From positions 1-12,938 of the forward strand of contig URVK01000021.1 in assembly GCA_900551305.1 (NCBI GenBank): a DNA stretch of 12,938 bases, in the 5' to 3' direction. Position numbers and translations under genes: made by a program. Shown here piece by piece: positions 6,088 through 12,240 of the stretch; position 1 is the first letter of the stretch; each line of letters opens with the position of its first letter. Origin of the DNA: an uncultured Collinsella sp. (GTDB lineage Bacteria; Actinomycetota; Coriobacteriia; Coriobacteriales; Coriobacteriaceae). The notes beneath the pieces are model-generated. The model saw only the letters and a program-made list of their open reading frames with translations. It was not told the DNA's origin and ran no database searches.

Positions 6088-7011
6088 ATGAATCAGATCA
6101 TTCTCGCATCTCATGGCGGCCTGGCCGCAGGCGCCAAAGACACGCTCGAGATGGTTCTCGGCGACGTGTCGAACGTCCACGTCGTGTCGCTTGCTCGTGA
6201 CGACAAGGAGCCCATCACCAATAAGGTGGACGCCATGATCGCCACGTTCAACGCGGACGACACCGTCTATGTGCTGACCGATATGCTCGGCAGCTCGGTC
6301 AACAACAGCATGGTCGAGCTTTCCAAGAACGGCACGAAGTTCACGGTTGTCAGCGGTTTCAACATCCCGCTGGCGCTCACGCTCGCTATGAGCCCCGTCC
6401 CCGTCAAGGGTGTCGAGCTCGCAGCCCTCATCAACGAGGCCCGCACCGGTCTGACCAACCCCAACGCACCGGTCGAGGCTGCCGCGGCTCCCGCCAAGAA
6501 GGCCAAGGCGTCCCGTCACAGCTCCGGTCCCGCCAAGATCGTCCTCGCACGTCTTGACTACCGTCTGCTGCACGGCCAGGTCGTCTTTACCTGGACCACC
6601 AAGGTTCAGGCCGAGCGCATTATCGTCGTCGACAACGCCGCCGCCAACGATGACATCAAGAAGGGCGCTCTTAAGCTGGCCAAGCCCCAGGGCGTGCGCC
6701 TGAACGTCTTCACCGTCGAGCGTGCCCTCGCCAAGATGGACAAGCTCAACACCCTCGGCGAGCGCGTCATGTTCGTCTTTGGCAACACTGCCGAGATGCT
6801 GCAGTTCTGCCAGGGCTACAAGCTCGACGCCATCAACCTGGGCGCCACCGCCAACCACGACGGTGCCGATCAGGTCGGCGGCAAGGACAGCTCCGTCTTC
6901 CTCGACGCCAACCAGAAGGCCGACGTCAACCAACTGCTCGACATGGGCATCAAGCTCTACGTCCAGCAGACCCCTACGTATCAGAGCGTCGACATCGACG
7001 CCAAGCTGTAA
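6088..7011 (+). CDS. PTS EIIAB component, mannose/sorbose family (fused)
   Basis: A 307-residue cytoplasmic phosphotransferase that passes phosphate from HPr to the incoming sugar. The EIIA domain (about 1-123) begins MNQIILASHGGLA, with H9 as the predicted phosphorylated histidine. An Ala/Pro/Lys-rich flexible linker (about 124-149) follows. The EIIB domain (150-307) begins KIVLARLDYRLLHGQVV, with H162 as the phosphorylated histidine, as in ManX-type enzymes. A very strong ribosome binding site (AAGGAGG, 6074-6080) precedes the ATG by 7 bases. It is the first gene of an operon with EIIC, EIID and a SIS deglycase, the composition of Salmonella gfr-type Amadori-product systems. EI and HPr are not in the window and must be encoded elsewhere. 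Confidence 0.95.
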   Translation: MNQIILASHGGLAAGAKDTLEMVLGDVSNVHVVSLARDDKEPITNKVDAMIATFNADDTVYVLTDMLGSSVNNSMVELSKNGTKFTVVSGFNIPLALTLAMSPVPVKGVELAALINEARTGLTNPNAPVEAAAAPAKKAKASRHSSGPAKIVLARLDYRLLHGQVVFTWTTKVQAERIIVVDNAAANDDIKKGALKLAKPQGVRLNVFTVERALAKMDKLNTLGERVMFVFGNTAEMLQFCQGYKLDAINLGATANHDGADQVGGKDSSVFLDANQKADVNQLLDMGIKLYVQQTPTYQSVDIDAKL

Positions 7012-7047
7012 TCAACCAGGCTTTTGCCTGACTGAAAGGAGAAGGGT

Positions 7048-7842
7048 ATGAATACGTTCATCAGTGCGGTGCTCGTCGGCCTCGTCGGCGTGTTCTGCAT
7101 GTGGGACTCCCGCCTGCTCGGTCGTCTTAACTTCGAGCAGCCCCTCGTTGGCGCTACGCTCGTCGGTCTGCTGCTGGGCGATGTGCCCACCGGTCTTGCT
7201 GTCGGTGCCGCCGTCGAGCTCGTGTCCATGGGCCTGGTGCAGGTCGGCGCCGCCGTTCCGCCCGATATGGTCCTGGGCGGCATCGTGGCCGCTGCCTTTG
7301 CGTGCCTGACCGATGCTTCCGCCGAGACCGCCATGACGATCGCCATCCCGGTCGCCGTCCTGGGTCAGCTCCTCGGCATCGTGTTCCGTTCCATCATCGC
7401 CGCCCTCACCCATGTGGCAGATAACGCGATCGATAACGGAAAGTTCAAGACCGCCTACCGTATGCACATCTGCGCCGGCTCCGGTCTGTACGCCGTCATG
7501 TACTTCCTGCCGATCTTCCTCGCCGTCTTTGTTGGCACCGACCTGGTTCAGGCCATCGTCAACATGGTTCCCGAGTGGCTGTCCACTGGTCTTAACGTTT
7601 CGACCAAGATCATGACCGCCTACGGCTTGGCCCTGCTGCTCACCATGATGATCAAGAAGGGTATGACTCCGTTCCTGTTCATCGGTTTCCTGCTCGCCGC
7701 TTACCTCAACCTGTCCGTCATCGCGGTCGCTCTGATCGGTGTGTGCCTGGCTGTCGTCTTCATGGGCTTCAAGTTCAACGGTTCCCATGCAGCCGCCGGT
7801 GTCGATTCCGACTACGATCCGCTCGAAGACGACGAAGACTAA
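7048..7842 (+). CDS. PTS EIIC component, mannose/sorbose family
   Basis: A 264-residue integral membrane subunit of the mannose-family permease, forming the transport channel with EIID. Hydrophobic segments run through most of the protein (about 3-18, 32-60, 75-115, 145-172, 190-240). The family features are the N-terminal QPLVGATLVGLLLGD (31-45), GAAVELVSMG (53-62) and the following VQVGAAVPPD loop. The C-terminus is a short acidic tail (DYDPLEDDED). The ATG follows AAAGGAG by about 5-6 bases. The gap to the EIIAB gene is 36 bases, and the stop codon is part of the TAAGGAGG ribosome binding site of the EIID gene, so the two genes are probably translationally linked. Confidence 0.95.
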   Translation: MNTFISAVLVGLVGVFCMWDSRLLGRLNFEQPLVGATLVGLLLGDVPTGLAVGAAVELVSMGLVQVGAAVPPDMVLGGIVAAAFACLTDASAETAMTIAIPVAVLGQLLGIVFRSIIAALTHVADNAIDNGKFKTAYRMHICAGSGLYAVMYFLPIFLAVFVGTDLVQAIVNMVPEWLSTGLNVSTKIMTAYGLALLLTMMIKKGMTPFLFIGFLLAAYLNLSVIAVALIGVCLAVVFMGFKFNGSHAAAGVDSDYDPLEDDED

Positions 7843-7855
7843 GGAGGAACACACT

Positions 7856-8689
7856 ATGGCAACCGCAACCAAGGACGTGTCCCTGAACAAGAAGGTCAGC
7901 CAGTTCTTCTGGCGCTCCTGGGCCATCCAGGCCTCTTGGAACTACGAGCGTCAGATGAACATGGGCTTCCTCTACGGCATGGTTCCCACGCTCGATCGCC
8001 TCTATCCGGATGAGTCCGACCCCAAGCAGCTCGCTGCTAAGAAAGAGGCTTACCACCGTCACATGGCGTTCTACAACTGCACCCCGCAGACGAGCGCTTT
8101 CATCCTGGGCCTCGCCGCCTCCATGGAGGAGGAGTACGCCAAGGATCCCGAGAACTTCGATCCCGATTCGATCAACGCGGTCAAGACCTCCCTTATGGGT
8201 CCGCTTTCCGGCATTGGTGACTCCTTCTTCCAGGGCACCATCCGCGTTATCGCCTTTGGCCTGGGCGTTCAGCTGGCTCAGCAGGGCTCCATCATGGGCC
8301 CGATCCTGGCCATGCTCATTTCCATCGTGCCCTCCGTGCTGATCACTTGGTTCGCAGCCAAGATGGGCTATCAGGGCGGTCACGAGTACCTGAGCAAGCT
8401 TCAGGGCGGCGACCTCATGGAGAAGCTCATGTATGTCTGCGGCATCGTGGGTCTTATGTCCGTGGGCGGCATGATCGCTACGCTGATCGGCGCCACCACC
8501 CCGCTGCAGTTCGCTGAGGGCACCGTCGTTATCCAGGACATCCTGGACGGCATGATGCCTCAGATGATCTCCCTCGGCCTCACCGGCCTTATGTACTGGC
8601 TCATCAAGAAGAACGTCAACACCGGTTGGCTTCTCGTGATCGCCATCGTGGGCGGCATCGCCCTCTCCGCGGCCGGCATCCTGGCCTAG
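7856..8689 (+). CDS. PTS EIID component, mannose/sorbose family
   Basis: A 277-residue membrane subunit unique to the mannose PTS family. The N-terminal part has the family hallmarks FFWRSWAIQASWNYERQMN (17-35), HMAFYNCTPQTSAFILGL (68-85) and SLMGPLSGIGDSFFQGT (111-127). Hydrophobic helices follow, ending in LLVIAIVGGIALSAAGILA at the C-terminus. The ATG at 7856 is chosen because AAGGAGG (7841-7847) sits 8 bases before it; the frame is open further upstream inside the EIIC gene but has no ribosome binding site there. Length and motifs are complete. It is followed by two intercistronic hairpins and then the deglycase gene. Confidence 0.95.
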   Translation: MATATKDVSLNKKVSQFFWRSWAIQASWNYERQMNMGFLYGMVPTLDRLYPDESDPKQLAAKKEAYHRHMAFYNCTPQTSAFILGLAASMEEEYAKDPENFDPDSINAVKTSLMGPLSGIGDSFFQGTIRVIAFGLGVQLAQQGSIMGPILAMLISIVPSVLITWFAAKMGYQGGHEYLSKLQGGDLMEKLMYVCGIVGLMSVGGMIATLIGATTPLQFAEGTVVIQDILDGMMPQMISLGLTGLMYWLIKKNVNTGWLLVIAIVGGIALSAAGILA

Positions 8690-8720
8690 TCGCGACCAAG
8701 CGTCTAACCGCTTTCCCCGG

Positions 8721-8758
8721 GGAGCCTGCCTGGCATCCCATACCCCAGGCAGGCTTCC
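8721..8758 (+). other. intercistronic hairpin 1 after the EIID gene
   Basis: AGCCTGCCTGG (8723-8733) pairs perfectly with CCAGGCAGGCT (8745-8755) around an 11-nt loop, and two more G-C pairs are possible across a bulged T. No T-run follows, so it may be a weak or factor-dependent terminator, or an mRNA-stabilising element. Either would set the EIID and deglycase transcript levels apart. Confidence 0.6.
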
Positions 8759-8768
8759 ATCCCTATAC

Positions 8769-8794
8769 GTGACAAAGGGCAGTCCCTTTGTCAC
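8769..8794 (+). repeat. intercistronic hairpin 2, perfect 26-bp palindrome
   Basis: GTGACAAAGGG (8769-8779) is followed by the loop CAGT and its exact complement CCCTTTGTCAC (8784-8794). There is no T-run. The motif resembles the GGGGACAG repeats at 4608-4708 and is probably a member of a dispersed palindrome family. TATACGT (8764-8770) at its left edge also occurs in the operator-like sequence at 12197-12203, but this may be chance. Confidence 0.62.
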
Positions 8795-8886
8795 ATCCTC
8801 AACGGGCCGGCGACTCGGTCCAAATCACGGTAACCCTGCGTGCGCCCGGCAATGTGGCGCCGCAAAAATCGAAAGGAATGTGTCAG

Positions 8887-9870
8887 ATGTACGAGATCGA
8901 CCTTAACCTCCCTAAGCAGATCGTCGCTGACGTCCTGTCCAACCACGAGATCCACAGCGTCGCCTTCGTCGGCTGCGGTGCTTCCATGTCCGACCTGTAC
9001 CCCGCCAAGTACTTCCTGGCCAACAACACGGACAAGCTGAACGTTCAGATCTTCACCGCTAACGAGTTCAACTACGACACGCCCTCCTGGGTCAACGAGC
9101 ACACCTTCGTGATCACCTGCTCCCTCGGTGGCTCCACGCCCGAGACCGTCGAGGCCAACAAGACCGCCAAGAAGCACAACTGCCCGGTCGTCTCCCTCAC
9201 CAACAAGGCTGGCTCCGCTCTGACCGTCGACGCCGACCACGTCATCGTCCACGGCTTCCACGCCAACTACGCTGCCAAGTGCGAGAAGCCCGGCTACGCC
9301 ATCGCTCTTGCTCTCGAGATCCTTCAGCAGACCGAGGGTTATGACCACTACGAGGACATGATCACCGGCCTCACCAACATCTTCGATCTCTGCGAGAACG
9401 CCGCTCAGCACTGCAAGAAGCTCGCCAAGAAGTTCGCCGAGGACTTCAAGGACGACAAGATGATCTACTTCATGGCTTCCGGTGCCTCCGAGAAGATGGC
9501 TTATTCTCACGCCGCCTTCCTGTTCACCGAGATGCAGTGGATCGACGCCGCCGCCTACAACACCGGCGAGTACTTCCACGGCCCGTTCGAGGTTTCCACC
9601 GAGGGTAAGCCCTACGTCTTCTTCATGTCCGATGGCGCCACCCGTCCGATGGACGCTCGCGCCCTCACCTTCCTTGAGCGCATGGGTGCCAAGGTCGCTC
9701 TGATCGACTCCAAGGACTACGGTCTGGCTGACGCCGTGCCCGCGAGCGTCATCACCTACTTCAACCCGCTGCTGCACCTCGCCGTTATGCGCGAGTACGG
9801 CAACCAGATCGCCGAGGCCCGTCAGCACCCGCTGACCATGCGTCGCTACATGTGGAAGCTTTCCTACTAA
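8887..9870 (+). CDS. SIS-domain sugar-amine (Amadori) 6-phosphate deglycase, FrlB/GfrE/GfrF-like (second paralogue)
   Basis: A 327-residue cytosolic double-SIS enzyme, predicted to hydrolyse the phosphorylated product of the PTS (fructoselysine 6-phosphate, glucoselysine 6-phosphate or a similar glycated amine) to a hexose 6-phosphate and free amine. Marks are FVGCGASMSDLYPAKYF (27-43), SLGGSTPETVEA (79-90), which is the phosphosugar-binding loop, QQTEGY (147-152), GEYFHGPFE (227-235) with E228 and H231, and the C-terminal RRYMWKLSY (319-327). It shares these blocks with the protein at 3433, but E228 is Asp there. The ATG at 8887 is chosen because GAAAGGA (8871-8877) lies 9 bases before it. 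The in-frame ATG at 8878 is too close to that site, and an ATG at 8788 has none. It is the last gene of the PTS operon, 197 bases after EIID. Confidence 0.92.
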   Translation: MYEIDLNLPKQIVADVLSNHEIHSVAFVGCGASMSDLYPAKYFLANNTDKLNVQIFTANEFNYDTPSWVNEHTFVITCSLGGSTPETVEANKTAKKHNCPVVSLTNKAGSALTVDADHVIVHGFHANYAAKCEKPGYAIALALEILQQTEGYDHYEDMITGLTNIFDLCENAAQHCKKLAKKFAEDFKDDKMIYFMASGASEKMAYSHAAFLFTEMQWIDAAAYNTGEYFHGPFEVSTEGKPYVFFMSDGATRPMDARALTFLERMGAKVALIDSKDYGLADAVPASVITYFNPLLHLAVMREYGNQIAEARQHPLTMRRYMWKLSY

Positions 9871-9904
9871 TCACAAGTAAGTAGACCTTACGGGTTGATT
9901 GAGA

Positions 9905-9936
9905 GGGGATGGGGTTTGCGCCCCGTCCCCTTTTTT
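9905..9936 (+). terminator. Rho-independent terminator of the PTS-deglycase operon
   Basis: GGGGATGGGG (9905-9914) pairs with CCCCGTCCCC (9921-9930; one G-T wobble) around a 6-nt loop and is followed by six T. It lies 34 bases after the deglycase stop and separates the operon from the HAD phosphatase gene. Confidence 0.92.
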
Positions 9937-9970
9937 GTTCTGGGGAGGGCGTGTCTGTCGCGTCGCAAAT

Positions 9971-10019
9971 CCCAGATAAAACCTACCAAAATAAACCTGT
10001 CCCTTTTTGGCAGGTGGGA
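9971..10019 (+). repeat. dispersed short palindromic repeat, copy B
   Basis: This copy begins CCCAGATAAAACCTACCAAA and is almost the same as 12105-12150; its core is inverted at 2471-2505. The hairpin is ACCTACCAAAA (9981-9991) with TTTTGGCAGGT (10005-10015), one A-C mismatch, and a loop containing AACCTGTCCC. Its right edge runs into the GGGAGGAG ribosome binding site of the HAD gene, so it may influence that gene's translation. Confidence 0.72.
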
Positions 10020-10029
10020 GGAGATGCGT

Positions 10030-10659
10030 ATGATCAAGGCAGTGCTGTTTGACATGGACGGCGTGCTGGTCGATACCGAGTGGTTCTACAACCGCCGCCG
10101 CGTGGCGTTTATGGAGGAGAAGGGGTTCCACTTTGACGAGATCCCCGATCTTTCGGGGTCTAACGAGCCGGCCATTTGGGAGGCGCTGGTGCCCGACGAT
10201 GTTGAGCTGCGCGAGCGCCTTCGCGTGGAGTACAAGCAGGTCTACAGCCCGGACCACCCCGTTCCGTATGCCGAGCTGCTCAACGAGCAGACGGAGCCGG
10301 TGATGCGCGCACTGCACGAGCGCGGCGTGAAGTGTGCCATCGCGAGCTCGTCTTATCGTGAGCTCATTGACGAGCTGGTAGAGATTGCCGGTATCGCCGA
10401 TGTGCTGGACTACACCATCAGCGGTCACGAGTGCAGTGCGTTTAAGCCCGACCCCGAGATCTACCTGCGTGCCATGGAGGCGCTGGGGGTGGAGCCTGCC
10501 GAGTGCCTGGTTATCGAGGACTCGCCTTTGGGCATCGAGGCCGGCAAGCGCTCGGGCGCCCGCGTCCTGGCGCTGCGTCCGCACGAGGGTGTCAACCTCG
10601 ATCAATCGCGAGCCGATGCCGTTATCGATAATCTGACCGACATTTTGGCCGCTTTGTAG
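10030..10659 (+). CDS. HAD-superfamily phosphatase, beta-phosphoglucomutase-like
   Basis: A 209-residue cytosolic HAD hydrolase with a helical cap (subfamily IA, the group of beta-phosphoglucomutase and sugar phosphatases). Motif I is LFDMDGVLVD (6-15), with D8 as nucleophile and D10 as general acid/base. Motif II is Ser106 in AIASSSYRE, motif III is K139 in FKPDPEIY, and motif IV is E163-D164 in VIEDSPLGIEAG. The cap lies at about 16-85. An in-frame ATG at 10024 exists, but GGAGG (10017-10021) lies 8 bases before the ATG at 10030 and only 2 before the other, so 10030 is chosen. It stands behind a terminator and is probably its own unit. The substrate cannot be predicted; a link to the sugar-phosphate pathway next door is possible but not shown. 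Confidence 0.87.
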   Translation: MIKAVLFDMDGVLVDTEWFYNRRRVAFMEEKGFHFDEIPDLSGSNEPAIWEALVPDDVELRERLRVEYKQVYSPDHPVPYAELLNEQTEPVMRALHERGVKCAIASSSYRELIDELVEIAGIADVLDYTISGHECSAFKPDPEIYLRAMEALGVEPAECLVIEDSPLGIEAGKRSGARVLALRPHEGVNLDQSRADAVIDNLTDILAAL

Positions 10660-10662
10660 CGT

Positions 10663-10709
10663 CAATCCGCCGCGAGAAGCACGGGTTCAAACGTTTTTGC
10701 GGTGGATTG
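10663..10709 (+). terminator. possible weak terminator hairpin after the HAD gene
   Basis: CAATCCGCCGC (10663-10673) pairs with GCGGTGGATTG (10699-10709; one G-T wobble), starting 3 bases after the stop codon. The 25-nt loop is long and only scattered T residues follow, so termination is uncertain. It is the first structure in the gene-free 354 bases (10660-11013). A further small GGGGG/CCCCC hairpin lies at 10896-10913. Confidence 0.4.
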
Positions 10710-10755
10710 GCTCAATTTGGTTTCTATTTTGATCCGTTTGGCTTCGATTCGGGCT

Positions 10756-10874
10756 AAGTGAGTAGACTTTTTGGCGCAGGCCGAGCACAAAGTGCATCTG
10801 CTCTAGTAAAACCGCAGGTCACAGGGGTGGCGGTTTTGGGTGTGCTCTGCAGATCGTAAAAAGTCTACTCACTT
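10756..10874. repeat. 119-bp MITE-like element with perfect 17-bp terminal inverted repeats
   Basis: AAGTGAGTAGACTTTTT (10756-10772) and its exact complement (10858-10874) bound the element. Nested inside are GAGCACA (10783-10789) with TGTGCTC (10841-10847), and AAAACCGC (10808-10815) with GCGGTTTT (10830-10837), so the whole unit can fold into one long hairpin. It has no coding capacity. A degenerate end-like sequence, AAGTAAGTAGACCTT, lies at 9875-9889 just after the deglycase gene (13 of 15 matches). It may be a non-autonomous mobile element or a palindromic repeat family member. Clear target-site duplications are not evident. Confidence 0.74.
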
Positions 10875-10959
10875 GTAATTTGGGCCTTTGGTCGTGGGGG
10901 TTGCTGGTCCCCCTTTGGTTGTCGAGGGAGGGTGAATTGAAGCGCCCTCGCACGCTCCG

Positions 10960-10968
10960 TGCTACAAT
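10960..10968 (+). promoter_or_regulatory. putative extended -10 promoter of the YitT-family gene
   Basis: TGCTACAAT at 10960-10968 fits an extended -10 (TGn followed by TACAAT). The nearest -35-like sequence, TTGAAG (10937-10942), is 20 bp upstream, too far for a standard spacer, so the extended element would carry recognition. The predicted leader to the GTG start is about 40 bases. Confidence 0.42.
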
Positions 10969-11013
10969 CGCCGACATGCCTCACAACTAGATTTGCCTTC
11001 GAAAGGAGCCCGC

Positions 11014-12021
11014 GTGGCGAACGCCATCGATCAGCTCACGGACCGCGTGCTCGTGCTCGGTCGTCTCACCATCGTCCGCCGCGCCATTACTGCCGTGGCG
11101 GTCACGATTTCCGCCGTTCTCCAGACATTCCTGATCCAGGCGTTCATTCAACCCGCCGACCTGCTTCCGAGCGGTCTTACCGGCGTCGCGGTCCTGCTCG
11201 ATCGCGTTACCTCACTCGGCGGCGTTCACATCGACATCTCGCTCGGTATGCTCGCGCTCAACATCCCCGTGGCGCTCCTATGTTGGAGCGGCATTAGCAA
11301 GCGCTTCGTCATCTTCTCGATGATGCAGGTCGTGCTCTCATCGCTGTTTCTCAACGTCTTTCACTTCGCTCCGTTTTTGGGCGACAAGATCATGCTCATC
11401 ATTTTTGGCGGCGTGGTCTCGGGTCTGGGCGCTGCCATCGCGCTTAAATCCGGCGCATCCACCGGCGGCACCGACTTTATCGCGCTGTGGGTTTCCAACC
11501 ACACGGGCAAGACCATCTGGGGCGTCATCTTTGGTTTCAACTGCTTTATCCTGGCGATCTTTGGCTTTATGTTTGGCTGGGACAAGGCGGCGTACTCCAT
11601 CGTGTTCCAGTTTATTTCGACCAAGACCATCGACAGCTTCTATCGTCGCTACGACCGCGTGACGCTGCAGATCACGACGCGCAAGGCAGACGAGGTCATG
11701 ACTGCCTACGTAAACCATTTTCAGCACGGCATTAGCTGCGCCGAGGTCGTCGGCGGATACAGCCGCGAAAAGATGTACCTGCTGAACACCGTTGTCTCGA
11801 CCTACGAGAGTCAGGACATTATCAAGCTGGTGTGCGACGTTGATCCCGGCGCCGTGATCAACGTGTTCCACACGCTCAACTTTGTGGGCGGCTGGTGGGG
11901 TGGTCATGTCGACGAGCCCATGCCCACGGCCGTTCCCGATCCCGACAAGCCCGCACGCATGGCCAGCAGGCAGGCGCGCCTCAGCGAACAGGACAGCCTG
12001 CAGCAGGACGACGGCAAGTAG
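11014..12021 (+). CDS. YitT-family membrane protein with C-terminal DUF2179 domain
   Basis: A 335-residue membrane protein of the YitT family (YitT membrane domain plus DUF2179). About five to six hydrophobic helices lie within 20-205. Family features are LLPSGLTGVAVLLDRV (50-65), the SGASTGGTDFIALW signature (147-159) and, after the membrane part, a cytosolic DUF2179 domain at about 215-298 (VTLQITTRKADEVM, VVGGYSREKMYLLNTVVS, VDPGAVINVF). A hydrophilic tail of about 35 residues follows. The function of the family is not settled; it has been suggested to be a transporter. The GTG at 11014 is chosen because GAAAGGAG (11001-11008) lies 5 bases before it; the in-frame TTG at 10993 has no such site. 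It appears to be monocistronic and unrelated to the sugar-amine operon. Confidence 0.9.
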   Translation: MANAIDQLTDRVLVLGRLTIVRRAITAVAVTISAVLQTFLIQAFIQPADLLPSGLTGVAVLLDRVTSLGGVHIDISLGMLALNIPVALLCWSGISKRFVIFSMMQVVLSSLFLNVFHFAPFLGDKIMLIIFGGVVSGLGAAIALKSGASTGGTDFIALWVSNHTGKTIWGVIFGFNCFILAIFGFMFGWDKAAYSIVFQFISTKTIDSFYRRYDRVTLQITTRKADEVMTAYVNHFQHGISCAEVVGGYSREKMYLLNTVVSTYESQDIIKLVCDVDPGAVINVFHTLNFVGGWWGGHVDEPMPTAVPDPDKPARMASRQARLSEQDSLQQDDGK

Positions 12022-12058
12022 GGTATTGGCATTTTGCCGGTCCTGCGCAACCCATCCG

Positions 12059-12102
12059 AACGAGCCCCCCGAAAGCCCCGTTGCTTTCGAGAGGCTCTCG
12101 TT
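12059..12102 (+). terminator. probable terminator hairpin after the YitT-family gene
   Basis: An inner perfect stem, CGAAAGC (12070-12076) with GCTTTCG (12083-12089), extends through an outer stem, AACGAG (12059-12064) with CTCGTT (12097-12102), with internal mismatches. Only three T follow the stem, so it is a weaker candidate than the others, but its position 38 bases after the stop codon fits. Confidence 0.5.
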
Positions 12103-12104
12103 TG

Positions 12105-12150
12105 CCCAGATAAAACCTACCAAAATGAAGCTGTCGCTTTTTGGTAGGGA
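12105..12150 (+). repeat. dispersed short palindromic repeat, copy C
   Basis: This begins with the same 21 bases as copy B (CCCAGATAAAACCTACCAAA and one more A). The hairpin CCTACCAAAA (12116-12125) with TTTTGGTAGG (12139-12148) is perfect here, because T replaces the C of copy B in the right arm. The loop carries GAAGCTGTCGC in place of AAACCTGTCCC. It sits between the terminator of the YitT-family gene and the control region of the second GntR gene. Confidence 0.72.
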
Positions 12151-12190
12151 GGGTGTATCGTTTTATCATTATGAGGTAATATGAAACTAG

Positions 12191-12226
12191 ACGTTATATA
12201 CGTATTAGTTATTTCGATATTTCGAT
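12191..12226 (+). promoter_or_regulatory. putative operator upstream of the second GntR gene
   Basis: ACGTTATA (12191-12198) is shared with the control regions of the PTS operon and the EamA gene. It runs into the perfect palindrome ATACGTAT (12198-12205), and ACGTATTA (12200-12207) is close to the ACGTATAA at 6043-6050. An exact tandem repeat of ATTTCGAT follows (12211-12226). The location 15-50 bases before the start codon suggests autoregulation by the gene product. No convincing -35/-10 pair can be fixed. Confidence 0.48.
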
Positions 12227-12240
12227 AAGAGTGATTAGAT

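Noticed and set aside
6055..6933. Long minus-strand open frame opposite the EIIAB gene
   Set aside because: Same shadow effect; the plus strand encodes an unmistakable PTS EIIAB.
8788..8886. Upstream ATG at 8788 as the start of the second deglycase
   Set aside because: It lies within the right arm of a hairpin with no ribosome binding site, and the extra 33 residues have no counterpart in the paralogue.
7012..9828. Several long minus-strand frames opposite EIIC, EIID and the second deglycase
   Set aside because: Their translations lack recognisable domains and are rich in G, D, H and E, as expected from the complement of highly biased genes.
10030..10659. Assignment of the HAD protein as part of the Amadori pathway
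   Set aside because: A strong terminator separates it from the operon and it lacks the shared operator motif; only proximity supports a link.
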